Of a DNA stretch of 64,000 nucleotides, positions 25,551 through 34,389 are shown one piece after another (the first letter of the stretch is position 1; the number at the start of each line of letters is the position of its first letter). A program made the translations under genes and the position numbers. Below the pieces are notes generated by a model. It did no database searches. It worked only from the letters and a program-made list of their open reading frames with translations, and was not told the DNA's origin. Source of the DNA: Mycobacterium sp. (GTDB lineage Bacteria > Actinomycetota > Actinomycetes > Mycobacteriales > Mycobacteriaceae); contig NZ_PKEK01000051.1 in the NCBI RefSeq assembly GCF_002863225.1, forward strand, positions 62,001-126,000. Direction: 5' to 3'.

Positions 25551-26888
25551 TCAGCGGGTGGCGCGCACCATATCGGCGACGTGCGCCGCCAAGCGGTGGG
25601 CGACGTGCTCGTCGTCGGCCTCGACCATCACCCGGATCATCTGCTCGGTTCCCGAGGGCCGCAACAGGATTCGGCCGGTATCGCCGAGTTCGTCCTCGAC
25701 CTGCTGTACCGCGGTCTGCACCGACGGCGCCGCGACCGCAGCCGCCTTATCCGCGACGTCGACGTTGATCAGTACCTGCGGCAGGGTGTGCATCGCCGAG
25801 GCGAGGTCGGCCAGCGAGGTGCCGGTCTGCGCCATCCGCGACATCAGCCGCAGCCCGGTCAGGATGCCGTCGCCGGTGGTGGACAGCGTGGGCAGCACAA
25901 TGTGTCCGGACTGCTCACCGCCGAGGCTGAACTTGCCAGATCGCAACTCTTCCAACACATATCGGTCACCGACGCTGGTAGTGCGAACCTCGACGCCGGC
26001 CGCGCGCATCGCCAGGTGCAGCCCGAGGTTGCTCATCACGGTGGCCACCAGGGTGTTGCCGGCCAACTCCCCGGACTCCTGCATGGCCAGCGCCAGAACC
26101 ACCATGATGGCGTCGCCGTCGATGACCTCTCCCGCAGCGTCGATGGCCAGGCAGCGGTCGGCGTCGCCGTCGTGCGCCAGGCCGAGATCGGCGCCGTGCT
26201 CCAGCACTGCCGCCCGCACCACGTCGAGATGCGTTGAGCCGCAGCGATCGTTGATGTTGCGTCCATCGGGCTCGGCGTTGATCGCGATGACGCGGGCACC
26301 GGCGGCGCGGTAGGCGCGCGGGGCGGCGGTCGAGGCGGCACCGTGGGCACAGTCGACCACCACGGTCAGCCCGTCGAGCGGCACAGTGGTGGCCGTGCCG
26401 ACCTGACGCAGGTAGCAGTCCAGCGCATCCTCGGCGTCGATCACCCGACCGATGTCGGCGCCCACCGGACGCAGGCCCGGTCCGCCCGCGACCAAATCCT
26501 CGAGCTGGTCTTCGGTCGCGTCGTCGAGCTTGTGCCCGCCCGGCCCGAAGATCTTGATCCCGTTGTCGGGCATCGGGTTGTGCGAGGCGGAGATCATCAC
26601 CCCGAAATCGGCGTCGTAGGCGTGGGTCAGGTAGGCCACCGCCGGGGTCGGCAGCACACCGCAGCGCAGCGCGTCGACGCCCTCACTGGTGAGACCGGCG
26701 ATCACCGCGGCTTCCAGCATTTCGCCGCTGGCCCGGGGGTCGCGACCGATCACCGCGACGCGCCGGCGGCCGGTTCCCGTCCTACTCAGCCGCCGAGCTG
26801 CCGCGCCGCCGAGGGCCAGCGCGAGCTCGGCGGTGAGCTCGCGGTTGGCGACTCCTCGAACGCCGTCAGTGCCGAATAGTCGACCCAT
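25551..26888 (-). CDS. glmM: Phosphoglucosamine mutase
   Basis: The 445-residue enzyme contains the active-site serine in MISASHNPMPDNG (about residue 100) and the metal-binding DGDADRC near residue 240. It also has the substrate loop GGEQSGHI and the phosphate loop RPSGTEQMIRVM near the C-terminus. It converts glucosamine-6-phosphate to glucosamine-1-phosphate on the way to UDP-GlcNAc. The ATG at 26888 starts MGRLFGTDGVRG, the usual family N-terminus, with AAGGAG just upstream. It lies downstream of rplM-rpsI, as in other actinobacteria. Confidence 0.98.
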   Translation of the reverse strand: MGRLFGTDGVRGVANRELTAELALALGGAAARRLSRTGTGRRRVAVIGRDPRASGEMLEAAVIAGLTSEGVDALRCGVLPTPAVAYLTHAYDADFGVMISASHNPMPDNGIKIFGPGGHKLDDATEDQLEDLVAGGPGLRPVGADIGRVIDAEDALDCYLRQVGTATTVPLDGLTVVVDCAHGAASTAAPRAYRAAGARVIAINAEPDGRNINDRCGSTHLDVVRAAVLEHGADLGLAHDGDADRCLAIDAAGEVIDGDAIMVVLALAMQESGELAGNTLVATVMSNLGLHLAMRAAGVEVRTTSVGDRYVLEELRSGKFSLGGEQSGHIVLPTLSTTGDGILTGLRLMSRMAQTGTSLADLASAMHTLPQVLINVDVADKAAAVAAPSVQTAVQQVEDELGDTGRILLRPSGTEQMIRVMVEADDEHVAHRLAAHVADMVRATR

Positions 26889-26904
26889 AGTTCTCCTTTA
26901 TGCC

Positions 26905-26964
26905 GCGAGCGTGCGCGTTTGTACGCCGACACGCCGAACTACGCGTACAACGATGCACGCTCGC
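26905..26964. repeat. Intergenic inverted repeat, 22-nt arms
   Basis: Arms 26905-26926 and 26943-26964 pair at 18 of 22 positions around a 16-nt loop. The outer part is GCGAGCGTGC opposed to GCACGCTCGC. It fills the gap between rpsI and glmM and has the same arm and loop lengths as the element at 14316-14376. Confidence 0.65.
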
Positions 26965-26975
26965 AGCCAAAAAGA

Positions 26976-27479
26976 TCAGCGCTTGCTGTACTGCGGCGCC
27001 TTACGGGCCTTCTTCAGGCCGTACTTCTTGCGCTCAGTGGCACGCGGGTCACGGGTGAGGAAGCCGGCCTTCTTCAGTGCGGGCCGGTCCTCGGGCTGGA
27101 CGATGATCAGCGCCCGGGCGATCGCCAGACGCAGCGCACCGGCCTGCCCGGACGGGCCGCCACCGTCGAGGTGGGCGAAGACGTCGAAGGCGCCGTCGCG
27201 GTCCACGGTCACCAGCGGAGCCTTGATCAGCTGCTGGTGCACCTTGTTCGGGAAGTAGGCCTCCAGGCTGCGGCCGTCGAGGTCGAACTTGCCGGTGCCG
27301 GGCACCAGGCGAACCCGGACGACGGCTTCCTTGCGGCGGCCGACGGTCTGGATCGGGCGCTCGATGTAGACGGCGTCCTGCGGGGCCGGTGCGGCCGCCT
27401 CAGAAGGCTCAGCAGCCGCTGGGGTCTCAGTGACCTCTTCGGCGACGACCTCGGTCTCGGTTCCTGCGGTTTCAGTCAT
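26976..27479 (-). CDS. rpsI: 30S ribosomal protein S9
   Basis: The 167-residue protein has an actinobacterial Glu/Ala/Pro-rich N-terminal extension (about 40 residues). The S9 core follows, with VGRRKEAVVRVRL, the GGGPSGQAGALRLAIARAL segment and the basic KKARKAPQYSKR tail that reaches the P-site tRNA. The ATG at 27479 shares one base with the rplM stop (TAATG), so the genes are translationally coupled. The longer open frame to 27881 runs over rplM and is not used. Confidence 0.97.
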   Translation of the reverse strand: MTETAGTETEVVAEEVTETPAAAEPSEAAAPAPQDAVYIERPIQTVGRRKEAVVRVRLVPGTGKFDLDGRSLEAYFPNKVHQQLIKAPLVTVDRDGAFDVFAHLDGGGPSGQAGALRLAIARALIIVQPEDRPALKKAGFLTRDPRATERKKYGLKKARKAPQYSKR

Positions 27480-27922
27480 TACTGGGCCACCTGCTTGATC
27501 TCGTACGGGGTCGGCTGCTGAGCAGCGTGCGGGTGCTGCGGGCCGGCGTAGACGTGCAGCTTGCGCTTGATCTGACGGCCGAGCTTGTTTTTGGGGATCA
27601 TGCCGACGATGGCCTTCTCGACCACGCGGTCGGGGTGCTTTTCCAGCAGCTCGCCGATCGTGCGGCTCTTCAGCCCGCCGGGGTAACCCGAGTGGCGGTA
27701 AGCGAGCTTCTTCTGCAGCTTGTCGCCGCCGATGGCGACCTTGTCGGCGTTGACGATGATGACGAAGTCGCCGCCGTCGGTGTTCGGGGTGAATGTCGGC
27801 TTGTGCTTGCCGCGCAGCAGATTGGCTGCCGCGACGGCCAGGCGACCGAGCACCACGTCCTGGGCGTCGATGACGTACCACGTCCGCGTGGTGTCACCCG
27901 CCTTGGGCGCGTATGTGGACAC
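27479..27922 (-). CDS. rplM: 50S ribosomal protein L13
   Basis: The 147-residue product starts VSTYAPKAGDTTRTWYVIDA and contains GRLAVAAANLLRGKHKP, YRHSGYPGG and VYAGPQHPH, the L13 signatures. The GTG at 27922 gives the same length as the M. tuberculosis protein; the ORF extension to 28054 has no homology-like character. It heads the rplM-rpsI operon, which may also feed glmM. The upstream region to 28225 must hold its promoter. Confidence 0.97.
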   Translation of the reverse strand: MSTYAPKAGDTTRTWYVIDAQDVVLGRLAVAAANLLRGKHKPTFTPNTDGGDFVIIVNADKVAIGGDKLQKKLAYRHSGYPGGLKSRTIGELLEKHPDRVVEKAIVGMIPKNKLGRQIKRKLHVYAGPQHPHAAQQPTPYEIKQVAQ

Positions 27923-28225
27923 AGCGCTTACCTCTCGTTTTCGGGCCGTCGGCCCGTATGGATCCCGGTAACCCGGGTGCCGGTCATTCGTTTGCGGCTT
28001 TGGGATGTTCTCGGCGACCGACATTGACCCGAGTCCCGACGTACCGCACGCCAACGGAGCAGCTTACCGGCGGTTATCCGGGCAGGTCAAAACGCGTCAT
28101 CCGGAGCTCGCGGCGACAGCCCGGGCGCCACGGAAACCGGGGTCTTCACCCGCGATGCACGTCACACAACGCCGCAGCGTAGCGTAGATAAAATCGTCGT
28201 GACTTTAATTTCGAGGAGGTCAACC
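27923..28225. other. Divergent intergenic region rplM / small membrane protein (303 bp)
   Basis: The region lies between the start of rplM (minus) and the small membrane protein (plus) and must carry both promoters. I see a short A/T-rich patch near 28185-28210 next to the plus-strand gene, but no clear hexamer pair, ORF or RNA gene. Confidence 0.5.
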
Positions 28226-28549
28226 ATGGCGAACACTGGAACTGAAGAGCCCGAGCAACCTGCCCGACTGATCGACAAGATGTGGCACAAGCGCGCCGAA
28301 CTGCTGTGGGGCCTGGCCGCCGTCATCCTGTTGCTCACCTTCGTGAGCCCGGTGGTGCTGATCGGCGCCGCGCTGCTGATCGCGACGGTCGCCGCGGGCT
28401 GGGCCGGATTCCACGAGCTGATGACCCGCGCGAAGCAGGACGAAGCACGGCGGGCGGTGGCTCCCGTGCGTTCCGTGAAGACCGATCGGCGCGAGCCGGA
28501 TGCCTCCTCGGCACCCGCGCCGTGGCACGGGCATCATCACGCGGCTTAG
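28226..28549 (+). CDS. Small two-helix membrane protein of unknown function
   Basis: The 107-residue protein has two adjacent hydrophobic helices: LLWGLAAVILLLTFV, then a PVV turn, then LIGAALLIATVAAGWAGF (residues about 25-60). A basic and Pro/His-rich tail ends PWHGHHHAA. The ATG at 28226 is fixed by a strong GAGGAGG site 6 nt upstream; an in-frame ATG at 28199 is less well placed. I do not recognise a family. It precedes the ESX-4 locus but is convergent with esxT, so a link to secretion is not implied. Confidence 0.75.
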   Translation: MANTGTEEPEQPARLIDKMWHKRAELLWGLAAVILLLTFVSPVVLIGAALLIATVAAGWAGFHELMTRAKQDEARRAVAPVRSVKTDRREPDASSAPAPWHGHHHAA

Positions 28550-28619
28550 GCCTCGGCATCCCTGACTGCGCGATTCCGCCGGTCTCTCCTTCCCGGCGGA
28601 ACCGCGCAGAGTCTCGGCG

Positions 28620-28925
28620 TCAGCGACCCGGGTTTGCCCACGCTCCAGCAGCTCGACGATCGGCGGCCGCGACATCCTCGGCCCCGTCTCGAACCGCGTT
28701 TCCGAGTTCGACCAGGATCTCGTTCAGCGCCGTCGCCGCCTGATGCCACCGCACCTGCTCGATGCCATAAGCGGTCGCGGCTTCGCGGGTCCACTGTTCC
28801 TGCAGTGGGGCCACGTGCGCCCTCAACTCCTGCAGCGCGACATTGAACCGCGCGGAGGTGGCGTAAATTTCTTGGCGCACCGACGCTTCGATCTCGTCGA
28901 AGTTGTACGACAGTCGCGTGTCCAT
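28620..28925 (-). CDS. esxT: ESX-4 WXG100-type protein EsxT
   Basis: The 101-residue helical-hairpin protein matches the recalled EsxT (Rv3444c) pattern: LSYNFDEIEASVRQEI, ARFNVALQELR, and a turn with QWTREAATAYG where WXG is expected (Trp-Thr-Arg, so the Gly is not kept). The C-terminus is DRRAAGAWANPGR. It forms a heterodimer with EsxU and is exported by the ESX-4 machinery. The ATG at 28925 starts MDTRLSYNF; the open frame extends further to 28988 over the esxU end. The gap after esxU is 10 nt. Confidence 0.92.
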   Translation of the reverse strand: MDTRLSYNFDEIEASVRQEIYATSARFNVALQELRAHVAPLQEQWTREAATAYGIEQVRWHQAATALNEILVELGNAVRDGAEDVAAADRRAAGAWANPGR

Positions 28926-28935
28926 CAGCGCGGCC

Positions 28936-29262
28936 TCACAAATGTCCGGCAGCGGCACCGATGTGCGCCGCATGTATGTCCGCCGCATCCCGCAACGCGA
29001 CCTCGTTGGAACGGATGGTCTCGGCGATCGCGTGCAGCGCTTGATGCAATTTCATCGTCTCCGCGTTCCACCGCTGTACGACATCCTTGAACCGCGACGC
29101 CGCCATCCCGCCCCACACCGACTGCGGCACACCGCTCATCCGGCCGATGAACGCCTGCAGCGCCGCGCGAATCTCCTCGTTACGGGTGTCGATCGCACCG
29201 GCGACCGATCGCATGAGGTCGAAGTCGGTGCTGAGTGCATTGCCGCCCACCGGTGCGCTCAC
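28936..29262 (-). CDS. esxU: ESX-4 WXG100-type protein EsxU
   Basis: The 108-residue product has the WXG100 turn PQSVWGGMAASRFKDVV and flanking helices FDLMRSVAGAIDTRNEEIRA and HQALHAIAETIRSNE, as in Rv3445c (EsxU). It is the partner of EsxT. The GTG at 29262 is chosen because AAAGGAGAG lies just upstream; an in-frame start at 29358 overlaps the end of the previous gene. The gene is the second last of the minus-strand ESX-4 unit. Confidence 0.92.
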   Translation of the reverse strand: MSAPVGGNALSTDFDLMRSVAGAIDTRNEEIRAALQAFIGRMSGVPQSVWGGMAASRFKDVVQRWNAETMKLHQALHAIAETIRSNEVALRDAADIHAAHIGAAAGHL

Positions 29263-29344
29263 TGACTCTCCTTTCGGTAAATGGGCCGCGCTCATTCGTG
29301 CTGACAAGAAATAGGACTCCCGCCGGCATGATTTGGTTCCATGC

Positions 29345-30544
29345 TCAATCGAGAGCATGTGCTGACCGGACAGCCAGATCGCACGCCTCGCTCACGAGCT
29401 CGGCACGACCGCGAGGACTCTGGCACCCGATGCTGATCCGGACCGCCTTGTCGACCCACACCGTCCAACGGATGTCGTGACCCGCCCGGACCTCCCGGTA
29501 GGTCACTGCCGCACGACCCGCGGTTTGGCCCGCCGGGTTGAAGTCGACGAATACACCCGTGGGCGCGGCATCGATCGCCCCTTTCAGGAAGTCCGCGGTC
29601 GCGGCCAGGCCCGTCAGGGCGACCCGCGATTGAGTTGCGTGCACAGCGAGGTCGGGATCGCCGGGTGACGTGACCTGAACCCGCGCCGACCCCGGACCCG
29701 CCACGATCCGCCGTTTCGACCACTGCGACGGAACGTCGAACGCTATCCGGCCTTCGACGACCGTCGTCGTCGGAACGTGTTGGGAGGAGTGCGGTTCGGC
29801 GTGGTGATGCCAGGCCGCGATGCCGGGAAAGGCCACGGCCAGCAGCACCGCCGAGATCAGCGGCCCGCGAAAACGTCCGGTTCGCGAATGGGGCGTCGCC
29901 GCAGCCCGGACCGGCGAGTTGAGGTGTCCGACCAGCTTTTTCAGCAGGAGGTCATCCATGATCACCACACCCACACCGTGGGAACCCGCCAACCGTTTGG
30001 AGATCGCTGTCGCCAACGTGGCGGCGCCACAGACTGTCGGCGGTGCATCGATCACCACCGTCTCCGGAATATCCGGCGCCATCGCGACCACCGACCCCGC
30101 GACCGTGTCGGCGTCAGCATCCACCTCACCGCTGCGGGTCTCGACAGTCAACGAGGTGCCGGTGAGCACGACGATGTCGTCCGCGATCTCGACGACCGCA
30201 GATCGACTCTGGGCGGCAGACGCTCGACGCGACAGCCACGTCCGCGGCTGGATGTCGGCCACCCCGACCAACACCCGCGCGGCCTCGTCCACCACCGCGA
30301 CGCGAGCCGGCGACCACCACGACGGGTGGATCACGGTGACGCGTCCGGACGCACCGCAGTCGATCGACGCAAGGACGTTCTTCCAGAGCTCCGCGACGGC
30401 GAGCGGCTGGAGATCGACCAGCGCGATGTGATCGTCGATGCTCTCGAACGCAGCCCGCTCCGTCTCCTCGTCGTCGATAGTGGCTCCGCCGCAACACAAT
30501 CGACGGACCGACCGCGGTCCGACCTCGAGCAGATGCGCGGTCAT
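29345..30544 (-). CDS. Type VII secretion-associated protein (Rv3446c homologue)
   Basis: The 399-residue protein has an N-terminal region with an ASKHA-like pattern (LLEVGPRSVRRL..., IHPSWWSPARVAVV, VIDAPPTVCG). A single hydrophobic segment lies near residues 225-245 (RGPLISAVLLAVAFPGIAAWHH), and a beta-rich C-terminal domain starts around RIAFDVPSQWSKRRI. This two-part architecture matches the TIGR03931 family found only in ESX-4-like loci. Its exact role is unknown. The ATG at 30544 overlaps the eccC4 stop (ATGA). The C-terminus would lie outside the membrane if topology follows the positive-inside rule. Confidence 0.85.
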   Translation of the reverse strand: MTAHLLEVGPRSVRRLCCGGATIDDEETERAAFESIDDHIALVDLQPLAVAELWKNVLASIDCGASGRVTVIHPSWWSPARVAVVDEAARVLVGVADIQPRTWLSRRASAAQSRSAVVEIADDIVVLTGTSLTVETRSGEVDADADTVAGSVVAMAPDIPETVVIDAPPTVCGAATLATAISKRLAGSHGVGVVIMDDLLLKKLVGHLNSPVRAAATPHSRTGRFRGPLISAVLLAVAFPGIAAWHHHAEPHSSQHVPTTTVVEGRIAFDVPSQWSKRRIVAGPGSARVQVTSPGDPDLAVHATQSRVALTGLAATADFLKGAIDAAPTGVFVDFNPAGQTAGRAAVTYREVRAGHDIRWTVWVDKAVRISIGCQSPRGRAELVSEACDLAVRSAHALD

Positions 30545-33500
30545 GGTGGCGGCGCCCAGCCAACCTGAACGAGTTGGGCGTCGCCGCGACGAGTGATCAG
30601 CACACCGCGCCCGGGCGGCAGCAGAGCGGGGCGCACCGATCCGATCGTCAGCCCCTCGTCGGGGCTTGCGCTCATCAGCAGCGTCGTGCAACCGGCATCC
30701 CGCAACCCGGCAAGCAGCGGTTCGAACATGGCACGCGCAGCACCGCCGGTGCGCCGTGCGACCACGAGATGCAGTCCCAGGTCCCGGCCGTAGGGCAGCA
30801 GTTCAGTCAAGGGCGCCAGCGGATTACCCGTCGCGCCGCTTGTCAGGTCGTAGTCGTCGACGACAATGAAGATTTCCTTCCCGGACCACCACGACCGGTT
30901 GCGTAGTTGCCACGACGTGGCATTCGCGGGCGCCATTCGCTGGCGCAACAGCTGCATCAGCTGCGGCATCACCTCGGCAACCGTGTCCGCGGCAGCCAGG
31001 TACCCGCCGAGTTGCGCAGACGCCGCGTCGACGGCGTCCAGCAGACCGCGCCGCGGGTCGACGATGAAAAGCTGCGCCGTCGTGGAGGTCCTGAGCAACT
31101 CACCGCAGAGCAACCGCAGCGTTGCGGTTTTCCCGCATTCGCTGTCACCCACGATCATCAAATGCTGGTGCTGCCCGAAATCAATTGTCACCGGGCACAG
31201 TTCGTCTGCTTCGACGCCGAGGATGGGTGTGCTCGCGAGTTCGCCGGCCTGCTCGAGCAGCCGGTGATGCGGAACCTGCGTGGGCAACATCGGGATGGCC
31301 GGTGCATTCCAGCCTCCGTGACGATTCCGCAGCATCTCCCCCACCGCCAGCCCCGCGTCTGCGAGGCTCCGCTCGGACTCCTCACCGTCGAGTCGCGGCA
31401 GGGCGACGATCATGTGCAGGCCGTCGTGGCTGAGTCCCCGACCGGGCATTCCCGCGGGAACTTCGTGCGCCCGCCGGCGATCCAGTTCGGAATCCGACGG
31501 ATCGCCGAGCCGCAATTCGATCCGCGTTCCCAACTGATCGCGCAGGGCGGGCCGAATCTCGGCCCACCGGGAGGCCGACACCGCGACATGCACACCGTAG
31601 GCGAGACCTTCGGCGGCGAGCGTGGTGATCGATGCTTCCGCGGTTTCGCTTTCGCGTATCAGGCCCTGCCATCCGTCGACGATCAGGAATACGTCCCCGA
31701 ATGGATCGCACACCGGGTCACGCGCCGCCTTGAGCTGACGGTAGTGCTGCATCGATTCGATGCCGTGCCGGCGGAAAAGCTGTTCGCGCGAACGGATTAC
31801 CGCCAGGAGTCGGGCGATCGTGCGGCCCAGCCGCTCGGGATCGGTACGTCCGGCCACCGAGCCGACATGCGGCCAATCGCGCAGACCCGCCAGAGCTCCG
31901 CCGCCGAAGTCGAGACAATAGAACTGCACCGAGTGCGGATCGTGACTGACGGCCAGCGCGGTGATCAGCGTTCGCAACGCGGTCGACTTGCCGGACCGGG
32001 GACCACCGATGAGCGCGACGTTGCCTGCTGCACATGATAATTCGACGACCAAGGGGGTACGCCGCTGCTCGAACGGACGGTCGACGACACCGATCGGAGC
32101 CGAGAGGGCGGGCAGCGGCCCAGCCTGCTGCAGGACCGCGTTCAGGGCCGGCGCCGCCTCCAGCGGCGGCAGCCATACCTCCCGAGCCGGCGGGCCGTCC
32201 TGCGACAGTCGCTGGACGACCGCTTCCAGCACCGTGGGCGATTCGCTTCGGTGGGCCTCGGGGGCTGGGTCATGACGGATCGGCCCGACGGCTTCGGCAG
32301 TGAACAGTCGGACCGGTGCTGGACGAGCGTCGCACCGCGGTACGGTCGGCTGCCCGTCGGAACCGGTGACCGTCGGGCCGGAGACGTAGGCTGCGTGAAA
32401 CTGCACCGGCGCGACCGTGCCGACCCGCAGGAATGCCGCGCCCGGTGTGGCGGGTAGCTCGTAGGCCTCCGATGTACCGAGGACGACCCGAGACTCGTGA
32501 GATGACAACGTCTTCAGGCATATCCGGTAGGACAGATGCGATTCCAGACCCCGCAGCCTGCCCTCGTCGAGCCGTTGACTGGCCAGTAGCAGATGCACGC
32601 CCAGCGATCGCCCGAGCCGGCCGATTGCGACGAACACCTCTGCGAAATCCGGCTGCTGGCTCAGTAGTTCGGAGAACTCGTCGACGATGACGAACAGCGA
32701 CGGCAGCGGCTCGAGGCCGGCATCGAGCATCCGTCTTCGCCGGTAGGCCGCTACACCGTCGAGGTTGCCCGCCCCGCGAAGCACCTCTTGGCGGCGATTC
32801 ATCTCGCCCATCAACGCATCGCGCATTCGAGCGACCAGCGCTGCCTTGTCGGACAAGTTGGTGATGAGCGCCGCGACATGCGGAGCCGGCTCTAACCCTG
32901 CGAACGTCGCACCGCCCTTGAAATCGACCAGCACCAAGTTCAGCTCCTCGGGCGAATGCCCGGCGATCATCCCCAAGGCGACCGTCCGCAGTAGTTCCGA
33001 TTTACCCGAGCCCGTTGCGCCGACGCACAATCCGTGCGGACCCATCCCGTCCGCGGCGGCCTCATCGATGTCCAGCTCGACCGGCGTCCCCGCGGCCGTA
33101 GTCCCAACCGGAACGCGCAATCTCTTCGTGGCTCGATGGGCACCCGGGGCGAAGTGCTCGACGTCGGGAATCCCGACGAGTTCCTGCCACGTGCCGCCAC
33201 TCGATATCGCCGACGGGCTGGGCCGGTAGCCGGCCAGCCGCTGCGCGCACGCCAACGCCGCGGCGCAACTGAGCTGATCCGGATGGACGACAATCTCCCT
33301 GTCAGACGCCCTGACCACCACCGGTTCGCCGCGACGGCCACCGACCGTCAGCGTCGTCACCCGTGGGGTGGCCCATTCGGTGTCATCGCGCTCGCCATCG
33401 AGCAGGACGACGAGATGTGGCACGGTCAGGTCGCTGAGGGCTTCGTGCGCGGCCGACCGCGACGCGTACACCATTCGCGCGGGACCGATCTCGTCGACAG

Positions 33501-34290
33501 CGTTCGGATGTCTGTTGTGCGGCAGCCATTTCAGCCACTCCCAGGCCGGCCGATGATGTTCGTCGACGACAGCGGCGACCAACATCGTTGCCGGAGTGTG
33601 CATGACGGCCAACTGGCAGATCATCGCCCGCACCAACGCACGCCCCCGGCTCGGGTCACCGTCGATGCTGACCGTCTTCTCACCGCGCAGCGCGATCGCG
33701 ACCGGCAGGTTCGGCACGGTCGACTGCGCGTCGAGAAATCGGTGCATCGCATCCAGCGACAACGGATCCACCCGGCGTGCCGACTCGAGGACCGGTGGGG
33801 CCAGACGAGTGGCGAGTGGCAGCGCTCCGAGACCGAGCCGCACCTGACCGAAATCCGGGTGCGCCTCGTCCCGCTCCCACATCCGCGGTCCGCCGACCAG
33901 GGTCCACAGCAGGCCCGGATCGGGATGGCACCAGCTGATCGAAACATGCTGGGCTGCAGCGCTCTTGAGGGCGGCGGCGCGCACATCGGATAGGTGGCCG
34001 AAATAGTCCACCCGTTGCGCGTCGATTTCACCGCGGCGCCGGTCGACACCGGAGAGCACCGTCGCAATCGCCGACATCAGCATCATCAGCGGGAGCATCA
34101 TGAACACCGGATTGCGCGCCACCGCCGAACGCGCCTGGTAAGCGACCGCCATCGCCCCCACCGTCACCAGAGCGGCGACCAACGGAAGAAAGCGAACCAG
34201 CTGATTCGCCGGTGGCCGAGGGGTCACTTCCGGCGGGGCCGCCAACACGAGGTCCGGTGTCTCGCACAGCGGCGGCGGCAGTCGCTCCAT
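30541..34290 (-). CDS. eccC4: ESX-4 secretion ATPase EccC4
   Basis: The 1249-residue protein has two N-terminal membrane helices (residues about 33-80) and three FtsK/SpoIIIE ATPase domains. The Walker A loops are GATGSGKSE (about residue 423), GGPRSGKST (about 763) and GDSECGKTA (about 1050). Fused EccCa/EccCb in one chain is typical of ESX-4. The enzyme recognises EsxT/EsxU and drives export through the membrane complex. All three loops keep the Gly-Lys-Ser/Thr core. The start at 34290 faces eccD4 across a 99-nt gap, which should contain promoters for both directions. Confidence 0.96.
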   Translation of the reverse strand: MERLPPPLCETPDLVLAAPPEVTPRPPANQLVRFLPLVAALVTVGAMAVAYQARSAVARNPVFMMLPLMMLMSAIATVLSGVDRRRGEIDAQRVDYFGHLSDVRAAALKSAAAQHVSISWCHPDPGLLWTLVGGPRMWERDEAHPDFGQVRLGLGALPLATRLAPPVLESARRVDPLSLDAMHRFLDAQSTVPNLPVAIALRGEKTVSIDGDPSRGRALVRAMICQLAVMHTPATMLVAAVVDEHHRPAWEWLKWLPHNRHPNAVDEIGPARMVYASRSAAHEALSDLTVPHLVVLLDGERDDTEWATPRVTTLTVGGRRGEPVVVRASDREIVVHPDQLSCAAALACAQRLAGYRPSPSAISSGGTWQELVGIPDVEHFAPGAHRATKRLRVPVGTTAAGTPVELDIDEAAADGMGPHGLCVGATGSGKSELLRTVALGMIAGHSPEELNLVLVDFKGGATFAGLEPAPHVAALITNLSDKAALVARMRDALMGEMNRRQEVLRGAGNLDGVAAYRRRRMLDAGLEPLPSLFVIVDEFSELLSQQPDFAEVFVAIGRLGRSLGVHLLLASQRLDEGRLRGLESHLSYRICLKTLSSHESRVVLGTSEAYELPATPGAAFLRVGTVAPVQFHAAYVSGPTVTGSDGQPTVPRCDARPAPVRLFTAEAVGPIRHDPAPEAHRSESPTVLEAVVQRLSQDGPPAREVWLPPLEAAPALNAVLQQAGPLPALSAPIGVVDRPFEQRRTPLVVELSCAAGNVALIGGPRSGKSTALRTLITALAVSHDPHSVQFYCLDFGGGALAGLRDWPHVGSVAGRTDPERLGRTIARLLAVIRSREQLFRRHGIESMQHYRQLKAARDPVCDPFGDVFLIVDGWQGLIRESETAEASITTLAAEGLAYGVHVAVSASRWAEIRPALRDQLGTRIELRLGDPSDSELDRRRAHEVPAGMPGRGLSHDGLHMIVALPRLDGEESERSLADAGLAVGEMLRNRHGGWNAPAIPMLPTQVPHHRLLEQAGELASTPILGVEADELCPVTIDFGQHQHLMIVGDSECGKTATLRLLCGELLRTSTTAQLFIVDPRRGLLDAVDAASAQLGGYLAAADTVAEVMPQLMQLLRQRMAPANATSWQLRNRSWWSGKEIFIVVDDYDLTSGATGNPLAPLTELLPYGRDLGLHLVVARRTGGAARAMFEPLLAGLRDAGCTTLLMSASPDEGLTIGSVRPALLPPGRGVLITRRGDAQLVQVGWAPPP

Positions 34291-34389
34291 GCTTCGGGCA
34301 CGCTATGCACGACCACGATCACCGGCAAGTCGCCTGTGGATCAACGGAAGCGGAGTGTCGTCGTTGCAGCTAGCGTGCGAGCCGGCGAA

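Noticed and set aside
33994..34389. Long N-terminal extension of eccD4
   Set aside because: It is antisense to the start of eccC4. The ATG at 34390 gives the ubiquitin-like domain right at the N-terminus, as in the family.
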